A stretch of 64,000 nt of DNA from Dongia_B sp964406155. Lineage in GTDB: Bacteria > Pseudomonadota > Alphaproteobacteria > Dongiales > Dongiaceae. Location of the stretch: positions 14,987-78,986 of the forward strand of contig CAYOQR010000019.1 in the NCBI GenBank assembly GCA_964406155.1. Direction: 5' to 3'. The translations under genes were made by a program, and so were the position numbers. A model generated the notes under the pieces. That model saw only the letters and a list, made by a program, of their open reading frames with translations. It was not told the origin of the DNA and made no database searches. This document shows, piece after piece, positions 1-7,613 of the stretch; the stretch's first letter is position 1, and each line of letters begins with the position of its first letter.

Positions 1-504
1 GTCGATCTGAACGGTACGGCGATTACCTGCACCTTCACCATGAATGCGCTGTTCGGGGCCGCCCGTATGGCTGGCGATACCGGCATCATCCTGGCGCCGG
101 CGCCGAACGATCAGGGGGCCGGCTTCAGCGCCTTGGCGCCGATGATGGTTGCGAACTCGCATAACGGCGAATTCTATTACGCCTCGGCTGCCAGCGGTGG
201 CATGCCGGGAGCCTTGAACCAGGCGGTAGTCCTGCACGATACGCTGGAGAACAAGGTCACGCTGGACAAGGCGCTGCTGGCGTCGCGTGTGTTCGACAAC
301 GGCGAACCGGACAAGGTCTTCTATGAAGACGGCGCCGATGTCTCGGCGCTGACCGCGGCCGGCTATCAGGTGGAACAGCGCAACGGCCTCGGCAAGATCG
401 ACGCGATCTTCTGTCCCGGCGGCGCGCCGACCAATCCGGATAGCTGCGTCATGCGCAACGACTATCGCGGGAACGGTCTGGCCAGCTTCTACACGACGCA
501 TTGA
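1..504 (+). CDS. Gamma-glutamyltransferase family protein, C-terminal part (5' end outside window)
   Basis: The reading frame is open from base 1 and ends at a TGA at 502-504, leaving about 167 residues of the C-terminal (small-subunit) part. The stretch around ASGGMPGALNQAV, the following segment on alternating hydrophobic and acidic residues, and the ending NPDSC...DYRGNGLASFYTTH resemble the beta-subunit end of gamma-glutamyltransferases, which cleave gamma-glutamyl bonds of glutathione in the periplasm. The self-processing threonine lies outside the window, so activity cannot be judged. The next gene starts 15 bp downstream on the same strand and may be co-transcribed. Family assignment is from recognised sequence only and is moderate in confidence. 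Confidence 0.65.
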   Translation, partial: VDLNGTAITCTFTMNALFGAARMAGDTGIILAPAPNDQGAGFSALAPMMVANSHNGEFYYASAASGGMPGALNQAVVLHDTLENKVTLDKALLASRVFDNGEPDKVFYEDGADVSALTAAGYQVEQRNGLGKIDAIFCPGGAPTNPDSCVMRNDYRGNGLASFYTTH

Positions 505-519
505 GGCTGGGCACAGATC

Positions 520-1668
520 ATGCTGAAAATCGCCCAACGCGGCACGGTCGATCCCTTCATCGTCATGGAAGTGATGCGGGAGGCCAATCAACGTGCCGCG
601 TCGGGTGAGGGCATCCTCCATCTCGAGGTCGGCCAGCCCTCGACCCCGGCGCCACGTGTCGTCCGGGAGGCGGCCAGGCGGGCGCTCGAGGCCGAGCTGA
701 TCGGCTATACCGACGCACTCGGCCTGCCGGCTTTGCGCCAGGCCATCTCCCAGCACTATCGCAACTTCTACGGGGCTGCGGTACCGGCCGAACGGATCGT
801 GGTGACGACCGGCTCCTCCGCCGGGTTCCTGCTGGCTTTCCTCGCCGCCTTCGATCCCGGCGACCGTGTTGCCTTGGCCAGTCCCGGTTATCCCTGCTAT
901 CGCAACATCCTGCAGACCCTGGGGATCGAGCCGGTGATGTTGCCGATGACGGCGGACAGCAAGTTCCAGCCGACGGTCGAGGCCTTGCGTGATCTCGACG
1001 ATCTGTCCCTCGACGGCCTGATCGTCGCCAGCCCCTCCAATCCCGTGGGCGCCGTCATTCCCGGCGACAGCCTCGCCGGTCTTGCGCGGCATTGCCATGA
1101 GGCCGGGACGCGCCTGATCTCCGATGAGATCTATCACGGCATCACCTATGGTGCGCCGGCCGCCACCGTGGCGGCGATCGATGATCGGGCCGTGGTCGTC
1201 AACAGTTTCTCGAAATATTTCTCGATGACCGGCTGGCGTCTTGGTTGGCTGGTTTTGCCGGAGGAGCTGATCCAGCCGGTCGAGCGCCTGGCGCAGAACT
1301 TTTTCATTTCGCCGCCGACCTTGTCGCAGCATGCGGGCATCGCCGCCTTCTCCGCGCATGAGGAGCTGCAGGCGAATCTGCGGCGCTATGCGGCCAATCG
1401 CGAGGTTCTGCTGAACGGTCTGCCGCAGGCCGGCTTCGACCATCTGATCACCACGGATGGCGCCTTCTATGTCTATGCCGATGTCGGCACGATGACCGAT
1501 GACAGCGTCGCCTTCGCGCGCCGCATTCTCGCCGAGACCGGCATTGCTGTGACGCCGGGTCTCGATTTCGATCCGGAGCGCGGACACCGTTTCCTGCGCT
1601 TCTCCTTTGCGGGTTCGACCGAGGACATGATCGAGGCGACGCGTCGCCTGAAGGCCTGGCGCCGCTGA
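520..1668 (+). CDS. Class I/II PLP-dependent aminotransferase
   Basis: The 382-residue product has the fold-type I aminotransferase pattern: SPSNPVGAV (cofactor-contacting Asn) near residue 170, SDEIYHGITY with the conserved Asp and Tyr near 205, SFSKYFSMTGWRLGW with the PLP-binding lysine near 230, and a late RFSFAG arginine that binds the substrate carboxylate. Length is normal for aspartate/alanine-type enzymes of the cytosol. Substrate cannot be read from sequence. The gene follows the gamma-glutamyltransferase with a 15 bp gap, which suggests a shared transcript and perhaps amino-acid salvage, but this is inference. No signal peptide is visible. Confidence 0.88.
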   Translation: MLKIAQRGTVDPFIVMEVMREANQRAASGEGILHLEVGQPSTPAPRVVREAARRALEAELIGYTDALGLPALRQAISQHYRNFYGAAVPAERIVVTTGSSAGFLLAFLAAFDPGDRVALASPGYPCYRNILQTLGIEPVMLPMTADSKFQPTVEALRDLDDLSLDGLIVASPSNPVGAVIPGDSLAGLARHCHEAGTRLISDEIYHGITYGAPAATVAAIDDRAVVVNSFSKYFSMTGWRLGWLVLPEELIQPVERLAQNFFISPPTLSQHAGIAAFSAHEELQANLRRYAANREVLLNGLPQAGFDHLITTDGAFYVYADVGTMTDDSVAFARRILAETGIAVTPGLDFDPERGHRFLRFSFAGSTEDMIEATRRLKAWRR

Positions 1669-1692
1669 TCGGAGCTGTTCGGCAAAAGCCAG

Positions 1693-2484
1693 TTAAATGC
1701 GTTGCAGGATGATCGTTACCACGTCATAGGTGGCGGTAACAGGACCCCGCGCATCCAGTCGCCGCAGGACCTGACGCAAGGACCCGGCCGAAAGCGGACG
1801 GGCGCCGGCGGCGGGCAGGTCGGCACCGATCCGGCGCAGATCCAGCAGGAAATCCCGCGCGGTATCGTGGTGGCTGGTAAGCAGGCACCTGCGTTGCAGG
1901 ATCAGCCGCGTCTGCGGCGGTACGGCAGCCGTCAGGGTCGCGGTATCGGGATAATCGGGTGTGCCGGGCAGCAGGCCAAGATCGGCATGGACGGCGCGCC
2001 ATTCCTGGAACGTCTCGCGGCCGAGCGTGGTGAAGGCGATGAAGCCGTTCGGCCGCAGGAGATCGCTGAGCCGCGCCAGGCTGCCGTGCAGATCGAGAAA
2101 CCATTGCATGGCGAAATTGGCGCAGATCAGATCGAAGCCCGGCATAGTGATACCGGGCGCGGCGAGTGCCGCCTGTTCGGCATTCATCGCGACAAATCGC
2201 AGGCCGGGACGGCCCGTCAGGCGGCTGCGGCAGGTGGTGACCATGGCGGGGGCGATGTCACTGATCACCGCCTGCATATCGGGCAGGGCCTCGCAGAGCC
2301 GGCGCGTGAACGTGCCGGGCCCGCAGCCGAGCTCCAGCAGCCGGGGCTGGGGCGGCAATGGCAAGGCGGCGATTTCGGCCGCCAGGAAATCCGCCGATTG
2401 CCGTTGGATATCAGCGGCCTCGTCATACTGCTCGGCGGCATCGGCGAAACGCTGCGCGATGTTGCGTTGCCTTGCTTCAGCCAT
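1693..2484 (-). CDS. bioC: Malonyl-ACP O-methyltransferase BioC
   Basis: This 263-residue SAM-dependent methyltransferase would methylate malonyl-ACP so that fatty-acid synthesis can build pimeloyl-ACP methyl ester, the first step of biotin synthesis. The SAM-binding motif RLLELGCGPGTFTRRL lies near residues 45-60, with acidic and aromatic motifs of class I methyltransferases following. The start chosen is the ATG at 2484 (MAEARQRNIAQRF), which matches the usual BioC N-terminus; an in-frame upstream ATG would add 38 residues of arginine-rich, non-family sequence. It is the last gene of the leftward bio operon and overlaps the end of the bioH-like gene by 8 bp, implying coupled translation. 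Confidence 0.85.
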   Translation of the reverse strand: MAEARQRNIAQRFADAAEQYDEAADIQRQSADFLAAEIAALPLPPQPRLLELGCGPGTFTRRLCEALPDMQAVISDIAPAMVTTCRSRLTGRPGLRFVAMNAEQAALAAPGITMPGFDLICANFAMQWFLDLHGSLARLSDLLRPNGFIAFTTLGRETFQEWRAVHADLGLLPGTPDYPDTATLTAAVPPQTRLILQRRCLLTSHHDTARDFLLDLRRIGADLPAAGARPLSAGSLRQVLRRLDARGPVTATYDVVTIILQRI

Positions 2485-3109
2485 GGCCGGCCTCCAGCCA
2501 GGCCTGGCGCAGGCGGGCTGCGACCCAATCCGGTTCCTGCACCGGCAGCGCGTGATCCGCTGTCTCATGCCAATGCACGGCATGGCCGGCGAAGGCATGT
2601 GCGGTCATCGCCGCAGGAACGATCTTGTCCGCGCGGCTGGCGAGCACGGTCAGCGGTTTCTGCCAGCCGGCCAATTGGCTTCGGCCGTCCCAGTCTTCGA
2701 GCCAGGTCAGTCCCGCTTGCAGGCGTTCCATCTGTGGTGTGCCGCTCGGCCCGGCCGCACCGCAGCGCTGCCAGAAATCGGCGAGCACGGCATCGGGCTG
2801 TCGGCTGAATTGTTGCCGCATGCGGGTCAGTAAACGGGGAGCGATGGCCGGCTGGAAATCCGGGGCTTCCGTGAAGCGGGGAAAACCGTTGACCGCCACC
2901 AGACCGGTGCAGGCGGCACTCGCGTCGCGCAGCAGCCGGAGGAAGCCGAGGGAATGGCCGACGCCGAGATAAGGTTCCCTCGGCAGCGATACGCGCGGTG
3001 AACCGAAGAAACCGAGATCGAGCCGCATCACCGGCAGATCGCCGAGCGCCGCCGCGACCTTATCCCAGATCCGATGATCATAGCCCCAGCCGTGAACCAG
3101 CACGATCAT
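2477..3109 (-). CDS. BioH-like alpha/beta hydrolase (pimeloyl-ACP methyl ester esterase)
   Basis: The 210-residue protein is a small alpha/beta hydrolase: oxyanion segment VHGWGYDHRIW at the N-terminus, nucleophile elbow GHSLG near residue 65, a late SRADKIVPA aspartate and an ADHALPV histidine. Placed between bioF and bioC, it almost certainly removes the methyl ester from pimeloyl-ACP, the job of BioH. It is shorter than E. coli BioH (256 residues) and could equally be a BioG-type isofunctional enzyme, so no symbol is given. The ATG at 3109 starts right before the first beta strand; an upstream ATG at 3334 lies inside bioF and gives non-family sequence. It begins 5 bp after the bioF stop and overlaps bioC by 8 bp. 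Confidence 0.75.
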   Translation of the reverse strand: MIVLVHGWGYDHRIWDKVAAALGDLPVMRLDLGFFGSPRVSLPREPYLGVGHSLGFLRLLRDASAACTGLVAVNGFPRFTEAPDFQPAIAPRLLTRMRQQFSRQPDAVLADFWQRCGAAGPSGTPQMERLQAGLTWLEDWDGRSQLAGWQKPLTVLASRADKIVPAAMTAHAFAGHAVHWHETADHALPVQEPDWVAARLRQAWLEAGHG

Positions 3110-3114
3110 GATGC

Positions 3115-4293
3115 TTATCCGAAGGCCGTTATCGCGTCGATCAACCGGTCGATATCGTTGCCGGTATGAGCGGCACTGAGGGAGAGGCGCAGCCGGCTGC
3201 CACCGGCGGGAACCGTCGGCGGGCGGATGGCGACACCCAGCAGGCCGGCGGTCTCCAGATGCCGCTGCATCGCCAGCGCGGCTTCCTCTTCGCCAAGCAA
3301 TACTGGTACGATCTGACTGCGCGACGGGCCGCAATCGAAGCCCGCCGCCTGCACGGCCTGCCGCAATCGATCGGCCTCCCGATGCAAGGCTGCCCGTTCG
3401 GCCTCCAGGGTGGGGACGATCTCCAGCGCTGCTTCCAAACTACCGAACACCGATGGCGGCAAGGCGGTCGAATAGACGAAGCCGGCGCAGCGCGTGGTGA
3501 GATAGTCGATCAAAGCACGCGACCCGGCGACATAGGCGCCGAAACCGCCGAGCGCCTTGCCGAGCGTCCCCATGACGATATCGACGCGCCCCGGCACCGC
3601 CGCCGCGAGGCCGCGACCTTGCGGCCCCAGCACGCCGGTCGCATGCGCTTCATCGACATAGATCAGGGCGCCATGATGGGCCGCGAGTTCCGTCAGCGCA
3701 GCCAGATCGCAACAATCGCCATCCATGCTGAAGACCGATTCCGTGACGATCAGACGCGGCCCGGCTTTGGCTGCTTCGCGCGCCAGCAGGTGATCCAGAT
3801 GATCGAGATCGTTATGCCGGAAGCGGATCTGCCGGATCGATGCGGCTGCCAGGCCGTGATGCAGGCTGGCATGGATCAGGCGGTCGGTGAAGACAAGCGG
3901 TTCGCCTTCGCCGCGCAACAGCTCGATCAGGGCCGGCAGGATCGTCGCATTCGCCTGGAACCCGCTGGCGAAAATCAGCGCAGCCTCGGTTCCCTTGAAG
4001 GCTGCCAGGCGTTGCTCGATCTCGAGATAGGCCGTGGCGGTGCCGGTGATCAGGCGCGCCGAGGCCGATCCGGCACCATGGCGCCGCGTCCAGGCGATGG
4101 CGCCCTCGATCAGGCGCGGATGCTGCGACAGGCCGAGATAGTCGTTGGAGGAGAAATCGATCAGGCGGCGCCCGTCCGCATAGGTCGCGATGGTACCGTG
4201 ACGCTCGATACCGCGTAGCCGCCGCCGCTGCCGTTGCTGCTCCAGGGTCTCCAGGCGCTCCCGCAGCAGGCGATCTAGATCCGGCACGGCCAT
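3115..4293 (-). CDS. bioF: 8-amino-7-oxononanoate synthase
   Basis: The 392-residue product matches the alpha-oxoamine synthase family and would condense pimeloyl-ACP (or CoA) with L-alanine, releasing CO2. Visible features are FSSNDYLGLSQHPRL near residue 47, GSGSAR-type region GAGSASARLITGT near 75, EAHATGVLGPQGRGL near 215 with the PLP-stacking residues, and TLGKALGGFGAYV near 250 with the PLP-binding lysine. Length equals the family norm. It lies between bioA (14 bp upstream) and the bioH-like gene (5 bp downstream), in one compact leftward operon. Confidence 0.95.
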   Translation of the reverse strand: MAVPDLDRLLRERLETLEQQRQRRRLRGIERHGTIATYADGRRLIDFSSNDYLGLSQHPRLIEGAIAWTRRHGAGSASARLITGTATAYLEIEQRLAAFKGTEAALIFASGFQANATILPALIELLRGEGEPLVFTDRLIHASLHHGLAAASIRQIRFRHNDLDHLDHLLAREAAKAGPRLIVTESVFSMDGDCCDLAALTELAAHHGALIYVDEAHATGVLGPQGRGLAAAVPGRVDIVMGTLGKALGGFGAYVAGSRALIDYLTTRCAGFVYSTALPPSVFGSLEAALEIVPTLEAERAALHREADRLRQAVQAAGFDCGPSRSQIVPVLLGEEEAALAMQRHLETAGLLGVAIRPPTVPAGGSRLRLSLSAAHTGNDIDRLIDAITAFG

Positions 4294-4307
4294 GTTTTCA
4301 AGCGCGC

Positions 4308-5639
4308 TCAGGCGCGCTCGCGCGACCAGGCCGTCACCACTTTGACCACGGCATCGGTCAGACTGGCGAGATCCGCGGGGGCGATTACGAAGGGCGGCAT
4401 CAGATAGACGATGTCACCAAACGGACGCACCCAGACGCCTTGTTCGATGAGACGCGGTTTCAGCCAATTGGCTTCGCCCGCGCGGTCCAGCTGCACGACG
4501 CCGATGGCGCCCTTGACCCGGACATCGACCACGCCCTTGAGGTCGCGGCAGGCGGCGAGGCGATCGCGCAATTGCGCTTCGATGGCGGCAACCTGGGTCA
4601 GGCGCGGTTCGCGTTCGAAGAGATCGAGCGAGGCATTGGCGGCGGCGCAGGCCAGGGGATTGCCCATATAGGTGGGGCCGTGCATCAACGCGGTGGCCGC
4701 GCTGTCGGAGAGGAAGGCCTCATAGACGCGCCGCGTGGCGACGGTCGCGGCCAAGGGCAGCGTGCCGCCGGTCAAGGCCTTCGAGAGCGTGATGATATCC
4801 GGCACGATCCCGGCCTGCTCGCAGGCGAACAGGGTACCTGTACGGCCGAAGCCCGTCATGATCTCGTCCAGGATCAGGAGATGGTCCTGTTCGTCGCAGG
4901 CCTGGCGGATGAAGGCGAGGGTTTCGGCGTCATGCATCTTGAGGCCGCCGGCACCCTGGACCAGCGGCTCGATGATGACGCCGGCGATCTCGTCGCGCCG
5001 CGATGCCAGCACCGCGCGGAAAGCGCTGCGTTGCTCGGCTGTGCGTGGCACGTCGACGACGATCTGCTGCGGCAGATAGCCGGCGAAGAGGGCATGCATG
5101 CCTTCGTCCGGATCGCAGATCGACATGCAGGCCATGGTGTCGCCGTGATAGCCGAAGCGGAAGGAGACGAAGCGGTAGCGGCCCGTGATGCCGCGATTGA
5201 TCCAGTACTGCACCGCCATTTTCAGCGCGACCTCGACGGAGACCGAGCCGGATTCGGAGAAGAAGACGTGATCGAGATCGCCGGGCAGCAAAGCGGCGAG
5301 GCGCTGCGCCAGGAGCAGCACGGGCTCATGCACCAGCCCGCCCAGCATGACATGGGGCAGATGCTGGATCTGCTCGACGACGCTCGCACGGATATGCGGA
5401 TGGTTGTAGCCGTGACAGGCGGTCCACCAGGAGGAGATGCCGTCGATCAGATTGCACCCGTCGGCGAGATGCAATCGCACACCGTCGGCCGAGACGATCG
5501 GCAGCGGCGTCGGCAGATTGCGCATCTGCGTATAGGGCAGCCAGAGATGCGGCAGTCCGCCTTGTAGCCAATCCGGCCGTGGCATCGGGGGAGGCATCGG
5601 TGCGGCGGCCTCAGGCATGGCAGGCTTTGCCGCAGACAT
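4308..5639 (-). CDS. bioA: Adenosylmethionine-8-amino-7-oxononanoate aminotransferase
   Basis: This 443-residue class III aminotransferase would transfer an amino group from S-adenosylmethionine to 8-amino-7-oxononanoate, making diaminopelargonate. Motifs seen: LWLPYTQM near the N-terminus (typical of BioA), DGISSWWTACHGYNHP near residue 65, LLILDEIMTGFGRTGTLFA near 250 and TLSKALTGGTLPLAATV near 280 with the PLP lysine. The first ATG (5639) overlaps the end of bioB by 29 bp; later ATGs at 5618 and 5597 are also possible because the first 20 residues are Ala/Pro/Met-rich and not conserved. Operon member two of five. Confidence 0.94.
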   Translation of the reverse strand: MSAAKPAMPEAAAPMPPPMPRPDWLQGGLPHLWLPYTQMRNLPTPLPIVSADGVRLHLADGCNLIDGISSWWTACHGYNHPHIRASVVEQIQHLPHVMLGGLVHEPVLLLAQRLAALLPGDLDHVFFSESGSVSVEVALKMAVQYWINRGITGRYRFVSFRFGYHGDTMACMSICDPDEGMHALFAGYLPQQIVVDVPRTAEQRSAFRAVLASRRDEIAGVIIEPLVQGAGGLKMHDAETLAFIRQACDEQDHLLILDEIMTGFGRTGTLFACEQAGIVPDIITLSKALTGGTLPLAATVATRRVYEAFLSDSAATALMHGPTYMGNPLACAAANASLDLFEREPRLTQVAAIEAQLRDRLAACRDLKGVVDVRVKGAIGVVQLDRAGEANWLKPRLIEQGVWVRPFGDIVYLMPPFVIAPADLASLTDAVVKVVTAWSRERA

Positions 5640-6660
5640 GTTCGGCCGCGACTGCCATGGCTTCCGTCTCGGCTTCGGTCACCGGCAGGTCCATCGGCTT
5701 CAGGCCCAGTTTCGCGAACAGGGTCGCATCGCGGTTGCGTTCCGGATTGGCGGTGGTCAGTAGCTTGGCGCCGACGAAGATCGAATTCGCACCGGCGAGG
5801 AAGGCGAGGGCCTGGGTTTCGTCGCTCATGGTTTCGCGGCCGGCCGAAAGGCGGACCATGGATTGCGGCATCATGATGCGGGCGATGGCGATGGTGCGGA
5901 TGAATTCCAGCGGATCCAGCTTCTCGCGCCCGTAGAGCGGCGTGCCGGGAACCTGCATCAGCATGTTGATCGGCACGGATTCAGGGTGGATCGGCAGATT
6001 GGCAAGGGTCACCAGCATGCTGGCGCGGTCGCGGCGTTCCTCACCAATCCCGACGATGCCGCCGCAGCAGACCTTGATGCCGGCATCGCGCACATGGCCC
6101 AGGGTTTCGAGCCGGTCGTCCATGTGCCGCGTGGTGATGATCTCGCCGTAATATTCCGGCGAGGTGTCGATATTGTGGTTATAGTAATCGAGGCCCGCTT
6201 CCTTGAGGCGCTGCGCCTGATCGGATGTCAGCATGCCGAGGGTGACGCAGCTTTCCATGCCGAGGGCACGGACACCGCGGATCATGTCGGAGATCTGCTC
6301 GACATCCCGGTCCTTCAATTCGCGCCAGGCGGCACCCATGCAATAGCGCGAGGCGCCGTTGGCCTTGGCCTTGCGGGCTTCCGCCAGCACCGCGTCGACC
6401 GACATCAGCTTTTCCGCGTCGACGCCGGTCGAATAGCGGGCGGCCTGCGAGCAATAGGCGCAGTCCTCGGCGCAGCCGCCGGTCTTGATCGAGAGCAGGG
6501 TCGCGAGCTGCACTTCATTGGCCGGGAAATGCCGCCGGTGAATCGTCTGCGCGCGGAAGATCAGATCGTTGAACGGCAGGTCGAACAACGCTTCCACTTC
6601 GGCGACGGCCCAGTCGTGACGGATCTCGGTTCCGGTTTCGCTCGTTGCGACAAGGCTCAT
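5611..6660 (-). CDS. bioB: Biotin synthase (radical SAM)
   Basis: The 349-residue enzyme inserts sulfur into dethiobiotin using radical SAM chemistry. The radical SAM cysteine cluster GGCAEDCAYCSQ (CxxxCxxC) is near residues 65-76, YNHNIDTSPEYY near 160 and the glycine-rich GGIVGIGEERRDR near 200 are typical; the RLSAGRETM region near 270 carries the conserved arginine of the [2Fe-2S] site. It is the first gene of the leftward bio operon, with its 5' end facing bioD across a 171 bp gap. Both of its Fe-S clusters would be supplied by the isc system encoded at 32-39 kb, a useful functional link within the window. Confidence 0.96.
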   Translation of the reverse strand: MSLVATSETGTEIRHDWAVAEVEALFDLPFNDLIFRAQTIHRRHFPANEVQLATLLSIKTGGCAEDCAYCSQAARYSTGVDAEKLMSVDAVLAEARKAKANGASRYCMGAAWRELKDRDVEQISDMIRGVRALGMESCVTLGMLTSDQAQRLKEAGLDYYNHNIDTSPEYYGEIITTRHMDDRLETLGHVRDAGIKVCCGGIVGIGEERRDRASMLVTLANLPIHPESVPINMLMQVPGTPLYGREKLDPLEFIRTIAIARIMMPQSMVRLSAGRETMSDETQALAFLAGANSIFVGAKLLTTANPERNRDATLFAKLGLKPMDLPVTEAETEAMAVAAEHVCGKACHA

Positions 6661-6831
6661 CGCCCGCTCCTCGAAAATGTCACCTGGCGCCCCCTCGGCG
6701 CCGACTGCAGGGAAGGCCGCGACTTGCCGGCGCGGCTGCAGCCCGGTAAAGGAAGCCGGACGCTATCGGCGGCGCCCCTGCCTGTCAAGCGAGCGCCCCG
6801 CAAGTCCTTGTTCAGATTGGAGGACCTTCCT

Positions 6832-7527
6832 ATGAGCCAAGGTCGCAACCGTGCTTTTTTCGTCACAGCGACAGGGACTGATATCGGCAAGACCTATGTC
6901 AGCGCCGCTTTGTTGCGTCATTGGCGTGCTGCCGGCCGGCATGTCGCGGCCCTGAAGCCTGTCCTCAGCGGCTTCGATCAGGCATCGGCGCAGGCGAGCG
7001 ATGCGGGCGCGCTGTTGCAGGCCTTGGGGCAGCCTGTGGATAGCGCGCATCTCGACCGGGTGGCGCCTTGGCGTTTCGCGGCCCCCCTATCACCCGATAT
7101 GGCGGCGGCGCGGGAAGGGAAGCGGATTGATCTTTCGGCGGTGACGGATTTCTGCCGCGCCGGCGTGGCGGGCGATCATGAGACGATCCTGATCGAAGGG
7201 GTTGGCGGCGTGATGGTACCGCTGTCGCCGAGTGCAACGGTTCTCGATTGGATGGAGGCGTTGGCCTTGCCGATCATTCTCGTGACCGGCAGCTATCTCG
7301 GAACGCTCAGCCACACGCTGACCGCGCTGACGACATTGGCCGCGCGCCAGCTATCTGTCGCGGCGGTCGTTCTCAACGAATCACCGGAGAATCCTGTCCC
7401 ACTGGCAGAAACGGCGATTACCCTGAAACAGCATTGGCCGGGCCTTGTTCTCGCCGGGCTGAGCCGGCCGGCAACGACGGCGGAGGTTGCACACCTGGCC
7501 GATCTGCTGGATGGAGCAGCCGACTGA
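6832..7527 (+). CDS. bioD: Dethiobiotin synthetase
   Basis: This 231-residue ATP-dependent carboxylase closes the ureido ring to form dethiobiotin. The P-loop TATGTDIGKTYVSAAL is at residues 10-25, the substrate-binding ALKPVLSGF follows at about 40, and the EGVGGVMVPLS segment at about 122 is the second signature of BioD. The ATG at 6832 is preceded by GGAGGA at 6819-6824. A much longer upstream open frame exists but runs antisense through bioB and is not coding. The gene is divergent from bioB and ends 32 bp before a strong bidirectional hairpin terminator. Confidence 0.95.
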   Translation: MSQGRNRAFFVTATGTDIGKTYVSAALLRHWRAAGRHVAALKPVLSGFDQASAQASDAGALLQALGQPVDSAHLDRVAPWRFAAPLSPDMAAAREGKRIDLSAVTDFCRAGVAGDHETILIEGVGGVMVPLSPSATVLDWMEALALPIILVTGSYLGTLSHTLTALTTLAARQLSVAAVVLNESPENPVPLAETAITLKQHWPGLVLAGLSRPATTAEVAHLADLLDGAAD

Positions 7528-7559
7528 ACAGGCGCCGGCTGACCGGATGATGCGACAGC

Positions 7560-7587
7560 AAAAAGCCCGGCCAATGGCCGGGCTTTT
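7560..7587. terminator. Bidirectional rho-independent terminator between bioD and rne
   Basis: A perfect 12 bp stem, AAAAGCCCGGCC with GGCCGGGCTTTT, closes a three-base AAT loop. Because each arm is A-rich on the outside, both strands end in a run of T, so it can stop bioD from the left and rne from the right. It sits in the only gap between these convergent genes. Confidence 0.92.
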
Positions 7588-7613
7588 CGATTATCTGGAT
7601 GCGACGGCGCCGT

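Noticed and set aside
5863..6831. Long open frame upstream of bioD extending through bioB on the opposite strand
   Set aside because: It is a GC-rich antisense shadow of bioB; bioD family similarity and the ribosome binding site both start at 6832.
6661..6831. BioR-type box or riboswitch in the bioB-bioD gap
   Set aside because: No TTATCTATAA-like palindrome or conserved riboswitch fold could be seen.
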